Shown: piece after piece, positions 6,256 through 11,540 of the stretch | Layout of the letters: every line of letters begins with the position of its first letter | Position numbering within the stretch: the stretch's first letter is position 1 | Assembly: GCA_027451085.1 (NCBI GenBank) | Contig: DAIDKA010000018.1 | Span: forward strand, 1-11,540 | Origin: Gammaproteobacteria bacterium | GTDB taxonomy: Bacteria; Pseudomonadota; Gammaproteobacteria; Steroidobacterales; Steroidobacteraceae | Reading direction: 5' to 3' | DNA length: 11,540 nt | Program-made: the position numbers and the translations under genes | Notes under the pieces: generated by a model | Databases searched by the model: none | What the model was told of the DNA's origin: nothing | The model's input: the letters and a program-made list of their open reading frames with translations, nothing else

Positions 6256-7368
6256 GTGAACGACCAGGTCTGTCTCAAGATCGAGAACATCACCAAGCGT
6301 TTTGATGACTTCACCGCCGTGGACAACGTCAGCCTCGACGTCCAGCGCGGGGAGATCTTCTGCCTGCTGGGCGGCTCCGGCTCCGGCAAGACCACGCTGC
6401 TGCGCATGCTGGCGGGGTTCGAGAAACCGACCTCCGGGCGCATCGTGCTGGATGGCGTGGACCTCGCGGACGTGCCGCCGTTCGAGCGCCCGGTGAACAT
6501 GATGTTCCAGTCCTATGCGCTGTTCCCCCACATGACGGTGGAGAAGAACATCGCCTTCGGCCTGGAGCAGGAACGCCTGGGCCGCGATGAGATCCACCGC
6601 CGGGTCGGTGAGATCCTCGCCATAGTCAAGATGGGCAACTACGCCAAGCGCAAGCCGCACCAGCTGTCCGGCGGCCAGCGCCAGCGCATTGCGCTCGCCC
6701 GTTCGCTGGTCAAGCGCCCCCGGCTGCTGCTGCTGGATGAGCCGCTGGGCGCCCTGGACCGCAAGCTGCGCGAGCACACCCAGTTCGAGTTGCTGAACAT
6801 CCAGAAGCAGATGGGCGTCACCTTCATCGTGGTCACGCACGACCAGGAAGAAGCCATGACGCTTTCCACCCGCATGGGGGTGATGGACCACGGCCGCATC
6901 GTGCAGGTGGGATCGCCTTCGGACATCTACGAGTTCCCGGCCACGCGCTTCGTCGCGGACTTCATCGGCTCGGTGAACCTGTTCGAGGGCCAGGTGCAGG
7001 AAGTCTCCGCCAGCCGCCTGCGCATCCGCAGCGAGGAACTCGGCTGTGTCATCTGCGCCGACCGCGAGGTTGCCTGCACGCCCGAGGCGAAGGTGTGGGC
7101 CGCGGTGCGGCCCGAGAAGATCGACATGACGCGCACGCCGCCGGCTGCGGTGGCGGCCGGTGCCGGGCCTGAAAACCTGTGTCGTGGCGTGGTGCGCGAG
7201 ATCGCCTACATGGGTGATGCCTCGGTGTACCTGGTGACGCTCGACTCCGGCCGGGTGGTGCGGGTCACGCTGCCAAACGACACGCGTGATACCGAAAGCC
7301 GCATCGCTCGCGACGAGACGGTTTATCTGTCCTGGACCACCGGCAGCCCGGTGGTGCTCACGGAATAG
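6256..7368 (+). CDS. potG: Polyamine ABC transporter ATP-binding protein, PotG/PotA-like
   Basis: This is the cytoplasmic ATPase that powers the polyamine importer. I take the GTG at 6256 as start (370 aa), preceded by GAGGTG at 6241-6246; GTG 6244 is an alternative. The open frame reaches much further upstream inside potF, but that part is a shadow. Motifs: Walker A GGSGSGKT (39-46), Q-loop Q85 in MMFQSYALFPHMTVEKNIAFG, signature LSGGQRQR (137-144), Walker B LLLLDEP (157-163), D-loop ALD (166-168) and switch His195 in VVTHDQEEAM. A C-terminal regulatory TOBE-like domain follows, with VRPEKIDM and VVREIAYMGDASVYLVTLDSG. The length and the NMMFQSYALFPHMTVE block fit E. coli PotG. It follows potF by 13 nt, and the permease gene starts 2 nt after its stop. 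Confidence 0.95.
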   Translation: MNDQVCLKIENITKRFDDFTAVDNVSLDVQRGEIFCLLGGSGSGKTTLLRMLAGFEKPTSGRIVLDGVDLADVPPFERPVNMMFQSYALFPHMTVEKNIAFGLEQERLGRDEIHRRVGEILAIVKMGNYAKRKPHQLSGGQRQRIALARSLVKRPRLLLLDEPLGALDRKLREHTQFELLNIQKQMGVTFIVVTHDQEEAMTLSTRMGVMDHGRIVQVGSPSDIYEFPATRFVADFIGSVNLFEGQVQEVSASRLRIRSEELGCVICADREVACTPEAKVWAAVRPEKIDMTRTPPAAVAAGAGPENLCRGVVREIAYMGDASVYLVTLDSGRVVRVTLPNDTRDTESRIARDETVYLSWTTGSPVVLTE

Positions 7369-7370
7369 CC

Positions 7371-8267
7371 ATGGCGCTGAACAAGCATATGCGCGGGCAG
7401 GGGGTGGTGATCTCCGTCCCCATGATATGGATGATCCTGCTGTTCCTGCTGCCGTTCCTGATTGTCCTGAAGCTGTCGTTTTCCGAGGCGCGCCTGGCGA
7501 TCCCGCCGTATGCGCCGTTCCTGGAGTGGGTGCGCGGCCTGCCGCGTCCGGTGCTGCACTGGAACAACTACGCGTTCCTGTTCACCGATCCGCTGTACGT
7601 CGCCTCGTACCTGTATTCGCTGAAGGTCGCGGCGGTGTCGACGCTGTGCTGCCTGCTGCTGGGTTTTCCGATGGCGCTCACCATTGCCCGCGCGCGCCAG
7701 CCCTGGCGCAACGTGCTGCTGATGCTGGTGGTGCTGCCCTTCTGGACCTCGTTCCTGCTGCGGGTGTACGCCTGGATCGGGCTGCTCAAGCACAACGGCG
7801 TGATCAACAACCTCCTGCTGTGGCTCGGGGTGATCCACCAGCCCATCACCATGCTGCAGACGGACTTCGCGGTGTATGTCGGCATCGTGTACTCCTATCT
7901 GCCGTACATGATCCTGCCGTTGTACGCCAACCTGGAAAAGCACGACCCGCTGCTGCTGGAGGCGGCGGCGGACCTGGGAGCGAGGCCCTTCAAGGCTTTC
8001 CTGCGTGTGACCCTGCCGCAGTCCATACCGGGCATCATCGCGGGCAGTCTGCTCGTGTTCATTCCGGCGGTGGGCGAGTACGTGGTACCGTCGCTGCTCG
8101 GGCGTTCCGACCAGCTGATGATCGGCCGGGTGCTGTCTGACGAGTTCTTCGAGAACCGTGACTGGCCGGTGGCAAGCGCCGTGGCCATCCTCATGCTGGT
8201 GCTGCTGGTTGCGCCGATCATGCTGTTCAACCACTTCTCGGGCCGCGAGATCGAGGCGCACAAGTGA
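7371..8267 (+). CDS. potH: Polyamine ABC transporter permease, PotH-like
   Basis: This is one of the two inner-membrane channel subunits of the importer. The 298-aa product (E. coli PotH is 317) has about six hydrophobic segments, near residues 13-35, 84-105, 114-135, 165-186, 221-240 and 267-287. The cytoplasmic EAA loop, which docks on the ATPase, is EAAADLGARPFKAFLRVTLPQSIPG at about 197-221. PotH-typical blocks are LPFWTSFLLRVYAWIGLL (122-139) and FIPAVGEYVVPSLLG (230-244). ATG 7371 follows the potG stop by 2 nt with only a weak GGA upstream, so translation is probably coupled. Its end overlaps the next permease gene by 4 bp. Confidence 0.94.
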   Translation: MALNKHMRGQGVVISVPMIWMILLFLLPFLIVLKLSFSEARLAIPPYAPFLEWVRGLPRPVLHWNNYAFLFTDPLYVASYLYSLKVAAVSTLCCLLLGFPMALTIARARQPWRNVLLMLVVLPFWTSFLLRVYAWIGLLKHNGVINNLLLWLGVIHQPITMLQTDFAVYVGIVYSYLPYMILPLYANLEKHDPLLLEAAADLGARPFKAFLRVTLPQSIPGIIAGSLLVFIPAVGEYVVPSLLGRSDQLMIGRVLSDEFFENRDWPVASAVAILMLVLLVAPIMLFNHFSGREIEAHK

Positions 8268-9112
8268 AGCGCTCGGGGGCGTTCCCGTGGGTGATGATGG
8301 TGCTGGGACTGCTGTTCCTGTACGCGCCGATCATCTCCATGATGGTGTTCTCGCTGAACAACTCGCGCCTGGTCACGGTGTGGGACGCGGCGCATTCCCC
8401 GACGCTCAAGTGGTACGGGGAGCTGCTGCAGAATGATGAAATCCTGGATGCGGCCTGGTTGTCGATCCGCATCGCCATCATCGCCTCCACCGGCGCCGTC
8501 ATCCTCGGCACCCTGACCGGGGTCGCGCTGGCGCGCTTCGGCCCGTTCCGCGGCCGCACCCTCATGGTGGGCATGACCACCGCGCCTTTGGTGATGCCGG
8601 AAGTCATCACCGGCCTGGCGCTGCTGCTGCTGTTCATCACCTTGCAGCAGGCTATCGGCTGGCCGCATGGGGCCGGGTTCATCACCATCACCCTGGCGCA
8701 CATCACCTTCTGCACGACCTATGTGGCGGTGGTGGTGCAATCGCGGCTGGCCGGCTTCGATGAATCGCTGGAGGAGGCAGCCATGGACCTGGGCGCCCGC
8801 CCGCCGACGGTGTTCCTCCGGGTCACGCTGCCGCTGGTGGTGCCGGCGCTGGTGTCGGGCTGGCTGTTATCGTTTACATTGTCCTGGGATGACTTGGTCA
8901 TCACGCAGTTCGTGGCGGGCCCGGGCTCCAGCACGCTGCCCATGGTGATCTTTTCCAAGGTACGCCTGGGCGTGAGCCCGGACGTGAACGCCCTGGCCAC
9001 CCTGATGGTGCTGCTGGTCGCCACGGGCATCGTGGTCTCGGCCATCTGGATGAACTGGCAGAACCGCCGCAGGGAGCGCGATGCGCAGCTGGCGGCGGCC
9101 GCGAATCTTTAG
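8264..9112 (+). CDS. potI: Polyamine ABC transporter permease, PotI-like
   Basis: This is the second membrane subunit, pairing with the PotH-like protein. The 282-aa product is essentially the E. coli PotI length (281). Its start is a GTG in a GTGA overlap with the potH stop, a classic translational-coupling arrangement. Hydrophobic segments lie near 8-30, 66-88, 100-127, 137-158, 188-207 and 245-264. The EAA loop is EAAMDLGARPPTVFLRVTLPLVVP (about 171-194), followed by SWDDLVITQFVAGPGSSTLPMVIFS, a recognisable PotI-type stretch. The C-terminus is basic, then alanine-rich. It closes the transporter block: the next gene begins 23 nt later behind its own strong ribosome binding site. Confidence 0.94.
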   Translation: MKRSGAFPWVMMVLGLLFLYAPIISMMVFSLNNSRLVTVWDAAHSPTLKWYGELLQNDEILDAAWLSIRIAIIASTGAVILGTLTGVALARFGPFRGRTLMVGMTTAPLVMPEVITGLALLLLFITLQQAIGWPHGAGFITITLAHITFCTTYVAVVVQSRLAGFDESLEEAAMDLGARPPTVFLRVTLPLVVPALVSGWLLSFTLSWDDLVITQFVAGPGSSTLPMVIFSKVRLGVSPDVNALATLMVLLVATGIVVSAIWMNWQNRRRERDAQLAAAANL

Positions 9113-9126
9113 CAAGGGAAAGTGAC

Positions 9127-9134
9127 GGAGGAGG
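9127..9134 (+). promoter_or_regulatory. Strong Shine-Dalgarno GGAGGAGG
   Basis: A near-ideal purine-rich ribosome binding site directly ahead of ATG 9136, much stronger than those of the preceding transporter genes. It sets the start of the kinase gene and suggests the kinase is translated independently and well. Confidence 0.7.
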
Positions 9135-9135
9135 C

Positions 9136-9891
9136 ATGTCGCAGTTGCTGCTGGGAGTCGATATCGGAGGCTCGTCGATCAAGGCCGGGGTGGTGGACCC
9201 ATCCACCGGCCTGCTGGTGGGTTCCATGGTTTCGGCGCCCACCCCCCGGGATTCCACGCCGCAGAACGTTGCGGCTGTGATTGCACAGCTTGCTGCGCAG
9301 CTGCCGCAGGCGACCGGTCCTGTCGGGGTGACCTATCCCGGGGTGGTGCAGTGGGGTGTGGTGCGCTCCGCGGCCAACATCAACCATGCGTGGCTGGGCG
9401 TGAACGGCGCCGTGGTGGTCAGCGCGGCGCTCGCAAGGCCGGTGGCATTCCTCAACGACGCCGATGCGGCGGGGGTCGCCGAGATGCGTTGGGGCGCGGG
9501 CCGCGGCCATATGGGCACCGCCATCATGCTGACCTTCGGCACGGGCATCGGCAGCGCGATCTTCGTTGGCGGCAGGCTGTTTCCCAACACTGAGTTCGGC
9601 CACATGGAGCTGGACGGCAAGGAGGCCGAGGTGTTCTGCTCGGCGCGCGTACGCACAGTGGAAAAGCTCGACTTTCCGCAATGGACGGCGCGCGTGAATC
9701 ATTTCCTGGAGCGCATGCACGCGCTGTTCTGGCCGGACATCTTCATCCTCGGCGGCGCGGTGAGCGAACGCTTTGCGGAGTTCGCTCCGCTGCTGAGGGT
9801 GGCAGCGGGTATCCGCCCGGCGCAGTTCGGCAACCAGGCCGGTATCATCGGGGCCGCGCTGGCCGCCGCCGAGCAGGCGCACAGTGGCTGA
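9136..9891 (+). CDS. ROK-family sugar kinase, polyphosphate glucokinase (PPGK)-like
   Basis: The 251-aa product matches the PPGK pattern (polyphosphate/ATP-dependent glucokinase). Motifs: N-terminal phosphate loop GVDIGGSSIKAGVVD (7-21), VGVTYPGVVQWGVVRSAANI (63-82), FLNDADAAGVAEMRWGAGRG (105-124) with Asp108 as likely catalytic base, LTFGTGIGSAIFVGGRLFPNTEFGHMEL (132-159), and IFILGGAVSERF then AGIIGAALAA at the C-terminus. The cysteine-rich zinc motif of ordinary ROK kinases and repressors is absent, and there is no N-terminal helix-turn-helix. Length agrees with PPGKs (about 250-270). The expected reaction is phosphorylation of glucose, perhaps using polyphosphate as donor. Its place in a polyamine operon is unexplained: it may have another substrate or simply share expression. 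Family assignment is firm, donor and substrate are not. Confidence 0.88.
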   Translation: MSQLLLGVDIGGSSIKAGVVDPSTGLLVGSMVSAPTPRDSTPQNVAAVIAQLAAQLPQATGPVGVTYPGVVQWGVVRSAANINHAWLGVNGAVVVSAALARPVAFLNDADAAGVAEMRWGAGRGHMGTAIMLTFGTGIGSAIFVGGRLFPNTEFGHMELDGKEAEVFCSARVRTVEKLDFPQWTARVNHFLERMHALFWPDIFILGGAVSERFAEFAPLLRVAAGIRPAQFGNQAGIIGAALAAAEQAHSG

Positions 9892-9913
9892 GCGTTCGTG
9901 ACCGCCCCACGGT

Positions 9914-9928
9914 CGGGCAAGTTGCCCG
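9914..9928 (+). other. Perfect hairpin CGGGCAA-G-TTGCCCG after the kinase gene
   Basis: A 7-bp perfect inverted repeat around one base (in practice a shorter stem with a larger loop), 23 nt after the kinase stop. No T-run follows, so it is not a canonical intrinsic terminator. It could stabilise an mRNA 3' end or pause transcription between the kinase and PLP genes. Confidence 0.35.
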
Positions 9929-9932
9929 GTGC

Positions 9933-9953
9933 GGGTGCCGGGGTGGGGGTGGG
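9933..9953 (+). other. G-quadruplex-type tract
   Basis: Four G-runs stand in a row on the coding strand: GGG (9933-9935), GGGG (9940-9943), GGGGG (9945-9949) and GGG (9951-9953), with loops TGCC, T and T. This satisfies the usual G3+N1-7 rule with two single-base loops, the most stable class. It lies in the 109-bp gap before the PLP gene, so it would be present in the mRNA if the operon is transcribed through. A small stem CGGCC-GAC-GGCCG (9959-9971) follows. Confidence 0.5.
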
Positions 9954-10000
9954 CGGCGCGGCCGACGGCCGGACCAATACTTACGATTCAAGGTCTCTCA

Positions 10001-11212
10001 ATGTCTGACTCCATAAAAGACTCCACCCTGGTGAATCATCCGCCGGAGGCGCCGGTGCCCGAAGGCAACCGGCCGCTGGTGCCCCCCATCTACCAGTCGG
10101 TGAAGTTCGAGTTCGACGACCTGGAACATACACTGGAGTTCCTGCGAGGCGATCGCCCCGGGTACTTCTATACGCGTGCCTCCAACCCCACGACGCGGCA
10201 GCTGGAGCTGCTGTGCGCGCAGATGCAGGGACGCGACGACTGCCTGGTGACCGGTTCCGGTGTGGCGGCGATCTCCCACACGCTGCTGGCGCTCACCAAG
10301 CAGGGCGACCATGTGCTGTGCTTCGTCGAGACCTACAACCCGACGCGCTACCTGATCCGCCGCCTGCTGGGCCGCTTCGGCGTCACCTGCACCATGCTGT
10401 CGATCGAGGACCTGGCGGGCATCGGGCGGGTGCTGTCGAGCACGGCCACGAGGCTGGTGGTGTTCGAGTCGCCGACCAATCCGATGACCAAGATCGCCGA
10501 CATCGAGGCGATCACGCGCCTGGCCCATGAACACGGCGCGCTGACCGTGCTCGACAACACCTTCGCCGGCCTGCACCAGCACGGTGAATTCCCGATCGAC
10601 ATCTTTGTGCACAGCCTGACCAAGTACGCCTCCGGGACCGGGGACGTCATGGGCGGGGCGGTCATCGCGCGCACCGACATCATCCGCGCCATGCGCAACG
10701 AGTTCAGCACCCTGGGCGGCATGCTCGATCCGCACGCGGCCTGGCTGGTACTGCGGGGCCTGAAGACCTACTACGTGCGCTACCGGGCGCAGTCCGCGCG
10801 CGCCATGGCCGTGGCCCGGATGCTCGCCGGGCACGCGCAGGTGGTGAAGGTGCATTACCCCGGACTGGAGTCGCACCCCCAGCATGCGCTCGCCAGGAAA
10901 CAGATGCGCGATTTCGGCACTGTGGTGACGCTCGATCTCGGCAGCGCCGAGGCGGCCTCCTGGTTCGCCGACCGCCTCAAGCTCTTCGCCATCACGGCCA
11001 GTCTCGGCGCCACCGAGTCGCTGGTGGTGCCGCCGCAGATGATGTCCGGCCGCGACCTGAGCGCTGAACAGTCCCGGATCTCGGGCATAACGGACAGCAC
11101 GGTGCGTCTGTCCATCGGCCTGGAAGAACTTGACGACCTGCTGGCGGACCTGCGCCAGGCGCTGGATGCCGCCGCGGTTGCCGGGGCACCTGCGCCGGCG
11201 GGACAGGAGTGA
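10001..11212 (+). CDS. PLP-dependent Cys/Met-metabolism (trans-sulfuration) family enzyme, divergent
   Basis: This is a fold-type I PLP enzyme related to cystathionine gamma-synthase/lyase and methionine gamma-lyase. I choose ATG 10001 (403 aa), with AAGG at 9990-9993, rather than the open frame beginning at 9929 inside the G-rich gap. Cofactor residues are present: YTRASNPT (57-64; Tyr57 and Arg59 for phosphate), VTGSGVAAI (83-91), FESPTNP (155-161), LDNTFA (184-189, Asp185 to the pyridine nitrogen), Schiff-base Lys208 in HSLTKYASGTGDVMGG, and VRLSIG (368-373, Arg369 for the substrate carboxylate). Specificity regions depart from the usual: YNPTRY (112-117) where YGGTxR is common, and ESLVVPPQMMSG (339-350) where the family normally has an HPAxMTH-like block. 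Catalysis by beta- or gamma-elimination or replacement is likely, substrate unknown. It lies 2 nt before aguA, suggesting a role with nitrogen or guanidino compounds. Confidence 0.9.
   Translation: MSDSIKDSTLVNHPPEAPVPEGNRPLVPPIYQSVKFEFDDLEHTLEFLRGDRPGYFYTRASNPTTRQLELLCAQMQGRDDCLVTGSGVAAISHTLLALTKQGDHVLCFVETYNPTRYLIRRLLGRFGVTCTMLSIEDLAGIGRVLSSTATRLVVFESPTNPMTKIADIEAITRLAHEHGALTVLDNTFAGLHQHGEFPIDIFVHSLTKYASGTGDVMGGAVIARTDIIRAMRNEFSTLGGMLDPHAAWLVLRGLKTYYVRYRAQSARAMAVARMLAGHAQVVKVHYPGLESHPQHALARKQMRDFGTVVTLDLGSAEAASWFADRLKLFAITASLGATESLVVPPQMMSGRDLSAEQSRISGITDSTVRLSIGLEELDDLLADLRQALDAAAVAGAPAPAGQE
11205..11209 (+). promoter_or_regulatory. Shine-Dalgarno AGGAG of aguA
   Basis: AGGAG ends 5 nt before ATG 11215 and overlaps the last codons of the PLP gene. 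It fixes the aguA start and shows the two genes are translated from one message. Confidence 0.6.
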
Positions 11213-11214
11213 TC

Positions 11215-11540
11215 ATGGGCGTCACGTTTCAAACCACCCCGCAGCAGGACGGCTTCTGGATGCCGGCGGAAACCGATGCGCACGCCGGCTGCTGGATGCT
11301 GTGGCCGGAACGGCCGGACAACTGGCGCGAGGGTGCAGCCCCTGCCGCGGCCGCCTTCACGGCGGTGGCGGCGGCGATCGCGCGCTTCGAGCCGGTCACC
11401 GTGGGTGTCTCCGCGGCGCATTACGAGTTCGCGCGCGCGCAGCTGCCGCCGGCCGTGCGGCTGGTGGAGCTGTCGCACGACGATGCCTGGGTGCGCGATA
11501 CCGGTCCAACCTTCGTGGTGAACGAGCAGGGTGAACGCCG
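11215..11540 (+). CDS. aguA: Agmatine deiminase, 3' partial (first 108 codons)
   Basis: This hydrolyses agmatine to N-carbamoylputrescine and ammonia, linking arginine decarboxylation to putrescine. It begins 2 nt after the PLP gene with a good AGGAG site and runs off the window. The visible N-terminal third is highly characteristic of the peptidyl-arginine-deiminase-like AguA family: TTPQQDGFWMPAE (7-19), CWMLWPERPDNWR (26-38), IARFEPVTVGVSAAHYEFAR (55-74) and DDAWVRDTGPTFVVN (89-103), the last carrying acidic active-site residues. The catalytic cysteine and histidine would lie beyond the window. The full protein should be about 365-370 aa. Its product would need AguB or a similar amidohydrolase, probably encoded further downstream, to yield putrescine for PuuA. 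Confidence 0.93.
   Translation, partial: MGVTFQTTPQQDGFWMPAETDAHAGCWMLWPERPDNWREGAAPAAAAFTAVAAAIARFEPVTVGVSAAHYEFARAQLPPAVRLVELSHDDAWVRDTGPTFVVNEQGER

Noticed and set aside
7323..8261. 312-aa open frame on the minus strand opposite potH
   Set aside because: Low-complexity Q/H/R/E-rich translation typical of antisense frames in GC-rich DNA; the plus strand holds a clear PotH-like permease.
9914..9928. Intrinsic terminator after the kinase gene
   Set aside because: The hairpin is followed by G-rich sequence with no T-run, so it is listed only as a structure.
9929..10000. N-terminal extension of the PLP enzyme
   Set aside because: The extra residues translate the G-rich gap (glycine, tryptophan, arginine, proline), do not resemble the family, and ATG 10001 has its own AAGG.
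9998..10885. 295-aa minus-strand open frame opposite the PLP enzyme
   Set aside because: Rich in H, G, R and Q with no family pattern; a mirror of the strong plus-strand gene.

Overview
The window is gene-dense, high-GC bacterial DNA with no tRNA, rRNA, CRISPR array or mobile element that I can see. The proteins resemble those of Proteobacteria, most likely a high-GC gammaproteobacterium: the polyamine genes look like a blend of the E. coli Puu pathway and the Pseudomonas spu/agu clusters. The species cannot be fixed from this sequence.

Layout. Positions 1-1575 (+) hold the 3' part of an AMP-forming acyl-CoA synthetase whose start lies outside the window. It runs tail-to-tail into, and overlaps by 123 bp, a minus-strand puuB (gamma-glutamylputrescine oxidase, 1453-2748). 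A relatively AT-rich 247-bp divergent control region (2749-2995) carries two related TGTTTA-type operator candidates, one at each end, and a puzzling PuuB-like N-terminal coding relic. From 2996 one co-directional, tightly packed gene set runs to the window end: puuD, puuA, potF/potG/potH/potI-like ABC importer genes, a ROK kinase of the polyphosphate-glucokinase type, a Cys/Met-metabolism-type PLP enzyme, and the first 108 codons of aguA (agmatine deiminase). Gaps are 2-37 bp or a 4-bp overlap, except for 109 bp before the PLP gene.

How it works together (family knowledge plus inference). The importer brings in putrescine or a related polyamine. AguA feeds the same pool by converting agmatine to N-carbamoylputrescine. 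PuuA glutamylates putrescine, PuuB oxidises gamma-glutamylputrescine to the aldehyde, and PuuD releases GABA and glutamate. The aldehyde dehydrogenase step (PuuC), N-carbamoylputrescine amidohydrolase (AguB), a GABA aminotransferase and the regulator are not in the window.

The least expected parts are the polyphosphate-glucokinase-like kinase and the divergent PLP enzyme inside a polyamine operon, a G-quadruplex-type tract between them, a diverged tandem duplication of the end of puuA, and the paired operators. I see no clearly new defence or mobile system. The best candidates for undescribed biology are the roles of the two embedded enzymes.
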